From positions 1 through 64,000 of the forward strand of contig NZ_JARWQD010000290.1 in the NCBI RefSeq assembly GCF_029869545.1: a DNA stretch of 64,000 bases, read 5' to 3'. Both the position numbers and the translations under genes were made by a program. Source of the stretch: Nocardia wallacei. GTDB taxonomy: Bacteria; Actinomycetota; Actinomycetes; Mycobacteriales; Mycobacteriaceae. A model generated the notes under the pieces. It had not been told where the DNA came from, did no database searches, and saw only the letters and a program-made list of their open reading frames with translations. Below are positions 1-9,310 of this stretch, one piece after another (the stretch's first letter is position 1; each line of letters starts with the position of its first letter).

Positions 1-2754
1 ACCATCACGACGCACCACCCGAGCAGGCGGAACCACCTGCCCCGTCGCATGATCCACATTATCGGTCACATCCAACAAACCCGAGATGAACGTGCGATAA
101 CACGCCACCCCCTCGGCCTGCAACGCCTGACGATCCGCGGCGGGATCGCCGGTGGGCGCGGGCTGATGTTTCACCACGAACCCGCCCTTGGCGCCGACCG
201 GCACGATCACCGCGTTCTTCACCGCCTGCGCCTTCACCAAGCCCAGGATCTCGGTGCGGAAATCCTCGAGGCGGTCGGACCAGCGCAAACCGCCGCGCGC
301 CACCGGACCGAACCGCAGATGCACGCCCTCCACCCGCGGCGAATATACGAAGATCTCGAATTGCGGTCGCGGCTTGGGCAATTCGTCGATCTCGCGCGGC
401 TCCACCTTGAGCGACAGATACTCGCGCGCGGCGCCCTGCTCATCGGTGCGGTAGTAGTTGGTGCGCAGCGTCGCCCGCATCAGGCTCAGGATGGCGCGCA
501 GGATGCGGTCGGCGTCCAGGCTCACCACCTCGTTGATGCGCTCGGCGACCGCGGATTGCAGTTCGGCGGCGCGGTCGGGCGAGGCCGAATCCGGATCGAA
601 CAGCGCCGCGAACAGGTCCACGAACAGCCGGGCCGCGTTCGGCGAGGTCAGCAGCACCCGGGCGATATTGGCCTGGCTGTAGGGAAAGTCGGCCTGCTGC
701 AGGTACTTCGAGTACGCCCGCAGGATCGACACCGTGCGCCAGTCCAGGCCCGCGCGCAGCACCAGCTCGTTCAGCGCATCGGCCTCGGCGCGCCCGTACC
801 ACAGCGCGTCGAACGCCGCGGTGAACCGCTCGCGCAGCCCGCGCTCCTGCGCGTCGAGCACGTCCAGGCGGTCGGACGTCTCCACCAGTTCGGCGTCCAT
901 GTTGCGGTCCAGCGACACGCGCAACAGGTCGGGCCGGGCCTGCAGGCCGAAGTCGTAGATCCACGCCTCGCGGCCGTTCTCGAACTGCAGCTTGTACGGC
1001 CGCTCGTCGACCACCTCCACGCCCAGGCTCTGCAGCAGCGGCAGCACCTGGCTCAGCGAGATGCCGCCGCCGATGTAGAGGGTGAAACGCCATGAGCCGG
1101 GGGCGGATTCGGGCCGCCGGTACAGGTGCTGGTCGATCTGCCCGGGGGCCAGCCGCTCCAGCCGCACGATATCGGCAAGGGCGCGCCCGGCCTGGAAATC
1201 CTCCTTGTAGGCATCCGGCAGCGCGGACGAATAGCGCTGCACCACAGCCGGATCCAGCACCGTCGAGGCCGCCACCTCGTCGCGCAGGTGGTCGTCCCAG
1301 GTGCGGCTGGCCTCGGCCAGCAGGTCCTGGATGCGCAGCCGGTTCGGCTCGGACACGTCCACCGGCGTGCCCGGCTCCGGCAGGCGCACCGTGAAATACA
1401 CGCTGGCGAGCTCGCTTTCGGAGACACGCGCGGAATAGTCGATGGAGACGCCGCCCAGCTCGCGGACCAGAATGTCCTGGATCTCGAGCCGGACGCGGGT
1501 GGTGTAGCGGTCGCGCGGCAGATAGACCATGCAGGCCACGAATCTGCCGTAGGAGTCCGAGCGCAGGAACAGCCGCACCTGCCGCCGCAGGCCGACATTG
1601 AGCACCGCACCGGCGGTGTGCCGCATCGTCTCCACGTCGGCGGAGAACAGCTCGGTGCGCGGGAAGGACTGGATCACCTCCAGCATCGCCTGCCCCGAAT
1701 ACGATTCGAGTTCGTGGCCGCTCTGCTCGACCACCGCGCGCACCCGGCGCTCGATGACCGGGATGTCGAGGACGTTCTCGTGCATCGCGGCGACCGTGAA
1801 CACGCCGATGAACAGATGCTCGCCGGTGATCGCGCCGCCGGTGTCGAATTCGGCGACGCCGACGAAATACGGATACACCGAGCGGTGCACGGTGGCCGGG
1901 ACCAGCCCCTGGGTGAGCATCAGCAGCGGCCGGTCGCCGCCGTCGACCGGGACGCGGAAGTCGGTGCCCACGTCCGGGCGCAGCACGCCGAGGCAACTGT
2001 CCGGGTCCACAACGGATTTCGCCTGCACCCCGCCCGTCGCGGGACGCTGGTAGCGGGCGTAGCCGAGCACGGTGAAGTGTCCGTCGGCCAGCCAGCGCAG
2101 CAGGTTCGCGCAGTCGATGAGGTCGGTCGGCGAGAACGGCGGCGTGCTCTCCTTGGCCGCCAGCTCGAGCATCTCGGCCAGGCTGTCCTGCACCGCGCGC
2201 ATGGCCTTGGTGTCGCCGATGACCTGACGGACATCGGTGAGCACATCGGAGATGCCGGTCTCGAGCTCGCCCAGCAGCGCCGGACTGGTCGACGGGTGCA
2301 GTTGTACGTGTATCCAGGACTCCCGCAGGGCATTCCCGCCGTTGCCGTCGACCTCGTGCGGGACGACCGATTCCAGAACGCCCTCGGCGTCGCGGGTCGA
2401 CTCGAGAATCGGGTGGATCACCTCGCTGATGCTGACGCCGTGCCGGCTGAGATACGCCGTGACCGACTCCACCAGCAGCGGCATATCGTCGGTGACCATC
2501 TGCACCGCCGCCCCGAGACCGGCGCCGTCGTCCGGGTGGTACACCCGCACCCGGGCCTGCCCGGGCGGGCGCTGCATGCCCAGCTCGAGGTGTCGCCGGA
2601 ACACCAGGCTCGAACCGCCCGTGATCGCGACGTCCACATCGCCGGCGTCCACGTGGCGGAAGTACGCCTCCTCGAGGTTCGCCAGTTCCCCGCGCAGCTG
2701 CGCCGGCAAACCAGCGGCCCACGCCGCGCTGGACATTTCGGACGAGACCGTCAT
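1..2754 (-). CDS. gdh: NAD-dependent glutamate dehydrogenase, large (about 180 kDa) type; 3' part outside the window
   Basis: Catalyses oxidative deamination of glutamate to 2-oxoglutarate with NAD+ in the cytoplasm. The 918 codons visible contain no stop and read as the long regulatory N-terminus (ACT-like segments, HPILESTRD, FTVLGYARYQR) followed by the start of the catalytic part (VEGVHLRFGPVARGGLRWSDR near residue 830, K-rich GLVKAQAVKNAVIVPVGAKGGF). It stops at PPARVVRRDG, just before the usual dinucleotide-binding part; family members are about 1,600 residues, so roughly 700 lie to the left. ATG at 2754 was chosen because it begins MTVSSEMSSAAW, with GAGGAG about 12 nt upstream. It lies downstream of ettA and an ssb paralogue, the order I recall for Rv2476c-Rv2478c of M. 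tuberculosis. The apparent long R/G-rich reading frame in another phase of this strand is a shadow. Confidence 0.93.
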   Translation of the reverse strand, partial: MTVSSEMSSAAWAAGLPAQLRGELANLEEAYFRHVDAGDVDVAITGGSSLVFRRHLELGMQRPPGQARVRVYHPDDGAGLGAAVQMVTDDMPLLVESVTAYLSRHGVSISEVIHPILESTRDAEGVLESVVPHEVDGNGGNALRESWIHVQLHPSTSPALLGELETGISDVLTDVRQVIGDTKAMRAVQDSLAEMLELAAKESTPPFSPTDLIDCANLLRWLADGHFTVLGYARYQRPATGGVQAKSVVDPDSCLGVLRPDVGTDFRVPVDGGDRPLLMLTQGLVPATVHRSVYPYFVGVAEFDTGGAITGEHLFIGVFTVAAMHENVLDIPVIERRVRAVVEQSGHELESYSGQAMLEVIQSFPRTELFSADVETMRHTAGAVLNVGLRRQVRLFLRSDSYGRFVACMVYLPRDRYTTRVRLEIQDILVRELGGVSIDYSARVSESELASVYFTVRLPEPGTPVDVSEPNRLRIQDLLAEASRTWDDHLRDEVAASTVLDPAVVQRYSSALPDAYKEDFQAGRALADIVRLERLAPGQIDQHLYRRPESAPGSWRFTLYIGGGISLSQVLPLLQSLGVEVVDERPYKLQFENGREAWIYDFGLQARPDLLRVSLDRNMDAELVETSDRLDVLDAQERGLRERFTAAFDALWYGRAEADALNELVLRAGLDWRTVSILRAYSKYLQQADFPYSQANIARVLLTSPNAARLFVDLFAALFDPDSASPDRAAELQSAVAERINEVVSLDADRILRAILSLMRATLRTNYYRTDEQGAAREYLSLKVEPREIDELPKPRPQFEIFVYSPRVEGVHLRFGPVARGGLRWSDRLEDFRTEILGLVKAQAVKNAVIVPVGAKGGFVVKHQPAPTGDPAADRQALQAEGVACYRTFISGLLDVTDNVDHATGQVVPPARVVRRDG

Positions 2755-3052
2755 TTTCTTCGCCAACTCCTCGGATTCGGTTCCGCAACAAAGTGACGCC
2801 GGAGTCGAGAGTAGCTGGACGCCCGCGGCGCCGCCGAGGAATCCTCCCAAACCTCCGGCGGCGCCGAGCAGTCCGAACGGCACGGTTGGTACGACCGCAC
2901 CAGCTCGCCGCCCGAATTTCCAGGTAGCGTGCGACAGACGTTGCGCCAGTTGTTATTTGACGCCCGTCCCACTATGACGAATCACACTGTTTGCTTGTCG
3001 ATAACCCGCGAGTAACCGGGGTTCTAACTCGCGGGTAACCGGATCGGCGGAC
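2755..3052. other. Intergenic spacer between ettA and gdh
   Basis: About 300 bases without a convincing gene; the short frames here are antisense or GC-bias artefacts. It holds the leader of gdh (read leftwards) and, near its right end, an inverted repeat listed separately. No clear -10/-35 pair was seen. Confidence 0.5.
3003..3037 (-). terminator. Inverted repeat after ettA, possible terminator
   Basis: ACCCGCGAGT at 3004-3013 pairs perfectly with ACTCGCGGGT at 3027-3036; the loop holds a smaller AACC-GG-GGTT dyad. It lies 16 bases beyond the ettA stop. There is no T-run on either side, so it could equally be an operator for gdh or an RNA-processing hairpin. Confidence 0.4.
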
Positions 3053-4729
<1,677 letters not shown>

Positions 4730-4842
4730 GTGCATCACCCTAGTAGTTCGGAAGCTATCGGCTTTACCCGGCTGGCGAATTCCCCCAGGTAGTCAACGAG
4801 TTTGAGGCCGATTCCGGCGGCCGCGGCGGCGACGGCTCCGCG

Positions 4843-5310
4843 TCACCCCGGATCGGCCGGAGCGGCGGCGAGCGGCTGCCCGACATCGGGCTCGACAAGC
4901 CCACCGTCAGCCGCAGAATCAACGGCCGGGGGCTCCGCGGAGTTCCCGGATCGGCGGCGCACCACCGTCGCCGTGCAGCGGCCCAGGTCCGGGCCGAGCG
5001 CGCTGGCCCGCATCTCCAGGTCCTGCCGCTGGGCGCCGTCCTTGGTGCGGTACTCGTTGGTCCGCAGCTGGCCGTAGGCGACGATCGGGTCGCCGCGGCG
5101 CAGCGAGGCGTCCACGCCCTCCACCAGGCGCCGCCAGCAGTTGATCGTGATGAACAGGCTGCCGTTGTCGACCCACTCGCCGCGGTCGCGGTCGAACCGC
5201 CGGGCGTTGCTCGCCATCCGGAAGGTGACCACCTGTTCCCCGCCTGGCAGGCTGCGCCGCACCGGATGCGTGACGACGGTACCGATGACGGCGGTGTTCG
5301 CCTCGTACAT
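4843..5310 (-). CDS. ssb: Single-stranded DNA-binding protein paralogue (SsbB-like)
   Basis: OB-fold single-stranded DNA-binding protein of 155 residues. The OB fold covers about residues 1-105 (MYEANTAVIGTVV, WVDNGSLFITINCWRRL, GDPIVAYGQLRTNEY). The tail is short and ends AAAPADPG; it lacks the acidic DDDIPF-like tip that canonical SSB uses to recruit partner proteins, so this is probably a second, specialised SSB (as in recombination or competence-type paralogues) and not the replication SSB. The ATG at 5310 has a very strong GGGGAGGAAT ribosome site; the longer reading frame upstream is unlikely. It precedes ettA and gdh on the same strand. Confidence 0.88.
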   Translation of the reverse strand: MYEANTAVIGTVVTHPVRRSLPGGEQVVTFRMASNARRFDRDRGEWVDNGSLFITINCWRRLVEGVDASLRRGDPIVAYGQLRTNEYRTKDGAQRQDLEMRASALGPDLGRCTATVVRRRSGNSAEPPAVDSAADGGLVEPDVGQPLAAAPADPG

Positions 5311-5445
5311 GATTCCTCCCCTTGGTGATTCGGCCCCCGCCCTCGCTACGAGGACAGGTCCAGCCTGATCGATCGGCGCCCGCCGGAAAAGGCCGAATCC
5401 GGTTCTGGGGATGGATTTCCGCACTGTGAATATCGAGTGTTTCAG

Positions 5446-6402
5446 CTAGAGCGTCGTCAGGTCGGTATTGGCCCCGCACAGCACGATCACCGGCCGCTCC
5501 CCCGGCTCCGGCACATACGCCCCGCTCTGGATCGCCGCCAGCGCCACCGCACCCGCGGGTTCCACCACGATCCGGAACTCGCGCCACAGGTACTCGCGCG
5601 CCATCGCGATCGCATCGTCGGTCACCAGCACCGAGCCCACCCGATAGCGAGTGGCGAGCTCGAGGGCGATATCGCCGACCCTGGTCGCGCCCAGCGCATC
5701 CGCGGCGATGCTGTTGACGTGCACGTCCACCGGACGCCCCGCGGACAGCGCGGCGTGCAGCGTCGGCGCGCCCTTCGGCTCGACACCGACCACCCGCCCG
5801 CGCGGCCCCAGCGCCGCCGCGATCCCGGCCGCCAGACCCCCCCCGCCGACCGCGACCAGCACCGGCGGCCGACCGCGCACCTGCCGCTCGATCTCCAGAC
5901 CCACCACACCGGCCCCGGCCACCACGGCGGGCAGGTCGTAGGCGTGCAGCTGCAGCGCCCCGCGCTCGGCGACCAGCGCGTCGGCGTAGCCCTTGGCCTC
6001 GGCGTAAGTCGTTCCGTGCCACAGCACTTCGGCGCCGTAGGCCCACATCGCGGCCACCTTGGTGTGCGGCGCGGACTCGGGCACCACCACCGTGCACGGG
6101 CGGCTCTGCACGGCGCACGCCAGCGCCGCGGCGATCCCGGCGTTGCCGCCCGAGGCGATGACCACCCCGCGCTCGTCGCCGCGGACATCCAGCAGCGCGT
6201 TGAGGCTGCCCCGCACCTTGAAGGTGCCGCCGTGCTGCAGATATTCGAGCTTGAAGGTCACCTTCACCGGTCCGTGCGGTCCGGTCACCTCGGTGTGGAA
6301 CACCGGCGTGACGCGGATCCGGCGGCCCAGGCGCAGCCGGGCGGTCCGCACGTCGGACCGGTACAGCCGCTTCACCTTTCGCGTCGCGGGTGCGTCGGTC
6401 AC
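5446..6402 (-). CDS. Threonine/serine dehydratase-like PLP enzyme (fold type II)
   Basis: PLP-dependent beta-family enzyme, probably deaminating threonine or serine to the 2-oxo acid. The lysine that forms the Schiff base sits in GTFKVRGSLNAL (family SFKxRG), followed by the substrate loop ASGGNAGIA and the phosphate-binding glycine loop VAVGGGGLAAG near residue 170. Length (318 aa) fits a catalytic domain alone, without the C-terminal ACT regulatory domain of biosynthetic IlvA, which suggests a catabolic or broad-specificity enzyme. The start is GTG at 6402, whose bases overlap the TGA of the upstream membrane-protein gene (GTGA), implying translational coupling. The track-length extension upstream is arginine-rich noise. 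Exact substrate is not decided by the sequence. Confidence 0.85.
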   Translation of the reverse strand: MTDAPATRKVKRLYRSDVRTARLRLGRRIRVTPVFHTEVTGPHGPVKVTFKLEYLQHGGTFKVRGSLNALLDVRGDERGVVIASGGNAGIAAALACAVQSRPCTVVVPESAPHTKVAAMWAYGAEVLWHGTTYAEAKGYADALVAERGALQLHAYDLPAVVAGAGVVGLEIERQVRGRPPVLVAVGGGGLAAGIAAALGPRGRVVGVEPKGAPTLHAALSAGRPVDVHVNSIAADALGATRVGDIALELATRYRVGSVLVTDDAIAMAREYLWREFRIVVEPAGAVALAAIQSGAYVPEPGERPVIVLCGANTDLTTL

Positions 6403-8438
6403 GGCTTGACCTCCCGGTCCCGCCGCGCCAGCTCGGCGAACATGGCGTTGTGGGCGGCGAGGTCGGCGTCGTGGTCGCGCTCGGCGGCGCGGTCGAGCCG
6501 CTTGGCCATCCGGTCGTCGCTGCGCGACCACTGGATCAGCAGTGCCAGCATCACCAGCACCAGTGGAATCTCGCCGCTGGCCCAGGCCAGACCGCCGCCG
6601 GTGCGCTGATCACCGAGCAGATCGGTATTCCAGCCCAGGCCGAGCGATCGGTAGAACCAGGCGCCGAGCACGGTCGTCATGCTCATCAGCGCGACGCCGA
6701 AGAAGGCGTGGAAGGGCAGCGAGCCGAACACCATGCCGACCTTGGTCAGCGGCTGCACCTGCCGGGGCTTGGGATCGATGCCGAGCACCACCCAGTAGAA
6801 CAGGTAGCCCGACAGCAGGAAGTGCACGTTCATCGCCAGGTGGGCGCCGTGCGAGTCGAGCACCGCGCCGAAGATGCCGCCCAGATACAGCGCGTAGAAG
6901 CCGACGACGAAGAACGCCGTGGCCACCGCGGGCTGGGTCATGAACCGCGACACCGGATTGTGCACGGCGGCCAGGATCCATTCGCGCGGCCCGGGCGGGG
7001 TGTCGCGGCCCGCGGCGGGTAATGCCCGCAGCGCCAGCAGGATCGGGCCGCCGAGGGCGAACAGGATCGGCGCCAGCATCGACAGCAGCATGTGCTGGGC
7101 CATATGCACGCTGAACATGCCCGGCGCGTACCGGCCCACCCCCGAGCTGGTGGCGAAAAGCAATGTCGCGCACCCACACAGCCACGCGGCGGTGCGGCCG
7201 ATCGGCCAGGTGTCGCCGCGGGCGCGCAGCCGCCGCACCCCGGCGAGATACAGCACAGCAAGCACGATGGCCAGGGTTCCGAAGATCAGGTCGAAGCGCC
7301 AGTCGAACAGGATCCGCGCGGCCGTCGGCGGCCCGGCCAGGTCGTATCCGAGTTCCACCTCGGCCGGGGACGGAATGGTCTTCAGGTCCGGCGGCGGCGT
7401 GCGGCCCAGGCCGACGGCGAGCCCGACGGTGGCGGCGAAGATCAGCGCCTCCACCCCGGCGTAGCGGATCAGCGCGGCGCGGTCACCCGGATCGGCCTGC
7501 AGCGCCGGGACCGCCTTGCGCCGCTGCACGAATCCGATCACGCCGAGGGCGCACAGCGCGACGGTCTTGGCGATCACCAGCTGCCCGTAAGTGGTCGTGA
7601 ACAGGTCGGCCCACGGCACCCGCACCCACGCGTTGATCACACCGCTCACCGCGACGACGCCGAACGCACCGGTCGCCACCAGCGAGAACCGCCGCGCCGC
7701 CAGCCCGGTGTGGGCACCCGCGCGCACGGCGTGCGCGAGCACCGCGAACAGCCCGCCCACCCACAGCGCCATCGCCACCAGGTGCAGGATCAGGCTGTTG
7801 GTGGCGACATCGTGGGATCCGCCGGAGGAGGAATGCCCGGTGAGCGCGACCGGCAGCAGGCACAGCACGGCCCAGCCGAACAGCGGCGGCGTCCAGCCCC
7901 AGCGCAGCGCCAACCGGCATCCGATCGCCAGCGCCACCGCCATGAAGGCCGTCGCCCGCCACGATCCCGCCACCTCGACCTGGGCGATGGAATGCCAGAC
8001 CTGTTCCGGCCGCAGGACGCTGCGCACGGGTTGCCCGGTGGTGTCCGACAGCGTCAGCGGCACCAGCAGCAGCGCGGCCCCGGCCCACACCAGCGCCGCG
8101 ATCCCGGCCCGATGCAGCGCCCGATACCCGGCCACGTCGAGCAGTCCACTACGCTGCGGCGGCGTGAGGAATGCCGCGAACAACAGCGAGCCGATCGCCA
8201 ATGCCGCGCACAGATCGGCGACCGCGCGGACCACCGGCAGACCGTAGGTGGTCAGCGGCCCAGGATCGGGGATTCCGAGCAGCGTCAGCGCCTGAGCTGC
8301 GGACAGGCTCACCACCAGCGGCGCGACCAGCGCGGCCAGCGCCGTCGCGACCGTCGTCAGCACCGGGAACATCGCCGCCGATTCCGACCGGACGGCCCGG
8401 GGATCAGCTTCGGCGGACGGGTCCAGCGGTGACGACAT
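6399..8438 (-). CDS. Fused CopD / CtaG (cytochrome oxidase assembly) membrane protein
   Basis: Polytopic membrane protein of 679 residues with two domains. The N-terminal half (about 40-330) has many hydrophobic helices and the CopD-type copper-resistance segments (ILHLVAMALWVGGLFAVL, GQLVIAKTVALCALG). The C-terminal half (about 370-640) is a CtaG/caa3-type assembly factor domain (RYAPGMFSVHMAQHMLLSM, NVHFLLSGYLFYWVVLG, LPFHAFFGVALMSM), with conserved histidines likely to bind copper. Such fusions are common in actinobacteria and are thought to supply or handle copper for the terminal oxidase. Start ATG at 8438 (MSSPLDPSAEAD); the frame continues 18 codons further but without a ribosome site. 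Its stop overlaps the start of the dehydratase gene. Confidence 0.88.
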   Translation of the reverse strand: MSSPLDPSAEADPRAVRSESAAMFPVLTTVATALAALVAPLVVSLSAAQALTLLGIPDPGPLTTYGLPVVRAVADLCAALAIGSLLFAAFLTPPQRSGLLDVAGYRALHRAGIAALVWAGAALLLVPLTLSDTTGQPVRSVLRPEQVWHSIAQVEVAGSWRATAFMAVALAIGCRLALRWGWTPPLFGWAVLCLLPVALTGHSSSGGSHDVATNSLILHLVAMALWVGGLFAVLAHAVRAGAHTGLAARRFSLVATGAFGVVAVSGVINAWVRVPWADLFTTTYGQLVIAKTVALCALGVIGFVQRRKAVPALQADPGDRAALIRYAGVEALIFAATVGLAVGLGRTPPPDLKTIPSPAEVELGYDLAGPPTAARILFDWRFDLIFGTLAIVLAVLYLAGVRRLRARGDTWPIGRTAAWLCGCATLLFATSSGVGRYAPGMFSVHMAQHMLLSMLAPILFALGGPILLALRALPAAGRDTPPGPREWILAAVHNPVSRFMTQPAVATAFFVVGFYALYLGGIFGAVLDSHGAHLAMNVHFLLSGYLFYWVVLGIDPKPRQVQPLTKVGMVFGSLPFHAFFGVALMSMTTVLGAWFYRSLGLGWNTDLLGDQRTGGGLAWASGEIPLVLVMLALLIQWSRSDDRMAKRLDRAAERDHDADLAAHNAMFAELARRDREVKP

Positions 8439-8583
8439 GCGGCCCAGCCTAGTTCGATTCCGCACCCCCGGCCGCCCCGCCCCGACCTCCACATCGGCCG
8501 CTGTGACGCTGCTGACATGCCCGCGGGTTGCCCGTCGGCGCCCGAGCCCCCTTCTGGACGCTCGCTATACTGAACCCGCTGGA

Positions 8584-8610
8584 CACCATGCGGCGAACGC
8601 GGCATGGTGT
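8584..8610 (+). promoter_or_regulatory. Inverted repeat and possible promoter region of the tRNA gene
   Basis: ACACCATGC (8584-8592) is a perfect inverted repeat of GCATGGTGT (8602-8610), 14 bases before the tRNA. TATACT at 8566-8571 just upstream is a good -10 candidate, but no matching -35 is visible at normal spacing. The hairpin would lie in the 5' leader of the tRNA precursor. Confidence 0.35.
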
Positions 8611-8624
8611 GTGGTGCCTGCAAT

Positions 8625-8701
8625 GCCTCCGTAGCTCAGTTGGATAGAGCAAGGGCCTTCTAATCCCTAGGTCGCAGGTTCGATTCCTGCCGGGGGCACC
8701 A
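8625..8701 (+). tRNA. tRNA-Arg (anticodon TCT)
   Basis: A 77-nt cloverleaf with encoded CCA. Acceptor arm GCCTCCG pairs with CGGGGGC (one T-G), the D arm is GCTC/GAGC with loop AGTTGGATA, the T arm GCAGG-TTCGATT-CCTGC is perfect, and the anticodon loop CTTCTAA gives TCT at 34-36, which reads AGA. The base of the anticodon stem next to the loop is a C-T mismatch (31/39). AGA is a rare codon in such a GC-rich genome, so this is a minor tRNA. Confidence 0.95.
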
Positions 8702-8709
8702 CGCGTGGG

Positions 8710-8727
8710 GCCAGCGACGCCGCTGGC
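8710..8727 (+). terminator. Hairpin downstream of the tRNA, probable terminator
   Basis: GCCAGCG and CGCTGGC form a perfect 7-bp stem with an ACGC tetraloop, 8 bases after the CCA of the tRNA. There is no T-run, as is usual for actinobacterial terminators. Confidence 0.55.
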
Positions 8728-8828
8728 ACTTACACCATTACCCGCACCGTCGAACGCTCAAACACAGATAACCTTTCGCTCGCGCCGGTGCCCGAGGCCC
8801 GCTGTGGGCCCCGGGCACTCGCGGCGTA

Positions 8829-9197
8829 TCAGGCGGGGATCTGGGCGCCGACGCCCCCGCCGACGCCCGCGCCCACCGCGGCACCGACGGCGCCGCCCGT
8901 CACGGCGCCGATGCCCGCGCCGACGGCGATACCGGCGACCGTGCCCACCGGGCAGGCGACAGTCGTCGCGACGCATCCGGTGGCGCCGCCCGCCACCGCG
9001 CCGAGACCCGCACCGGCGACCGTGCCGACGGCTCCGCCGACGACACCGCCCGCCACCTGTCCGGGAACGGCCTGGGTCTGCCCGGCGGCGACCGGCTGTG
9101 CGGCGGCGGGCTCGGGCGCCGCGGCCTCGGAGATACCGGCACCGGCGCCGATCATGGCGGCGGCGACGGCTGCGGTGGTGATGAATTTACGAATCAT
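8829..9197 (-). CDS. Small exported Ala/Gly-rich (glycine-zipper) protein
   Basis: 122-residue protein. Residues 1-27 form a signal peptide (MIRKFITTAAVAAAMIGAG, cleavage probably after SEA). A short Ala/Pro/Gln linker follows, then from about residue 48 an almost uninterrupted run of G-x-x-x-G steps (VVGGAVGTVAGAGLGAV, VGAGIGAVTGGAVGAAVG), the glycine-zipper pattern of proteins that insert in or span membranes. Two cysteines (GCVATTVACP) sit in the middle. The ATG at 9197 has AGGAGTG upstream at good distance. I do not recognise a named family; the role is probably at the cell envelope. Confidence 0.72.
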   Translation of the reverse strand: MIRKFITTAAVAAAMIGAGAGISEAAAPEPAAAQPVAAGQTQAVPGQVAGGVVGGAVGTVAGAGLGAVAGGATGCVATTVACPVGTVAGIAVGAGIGAVTGGAVGAAVGAGVGGGVGAQIPA

Positions 9198-9310
9198 GAT
9201 GTCACTCCTGGGTGTTCGGTGCCGCGTGTGCGGCCCGCGATCAGGGTGACAGAGATTCGAGCACCATGTCGGGGCGAGCAATCGCTCGGCGAACCGGTGC
9301 GCCGGGGTGA

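Noticed and set aside
440..2791. 783-codon minus-strand frame over gdh
   Set aside because: Same strand but another phase, Arg/Gly-rich; the true gdh frame is open from 2754 through the window edge.
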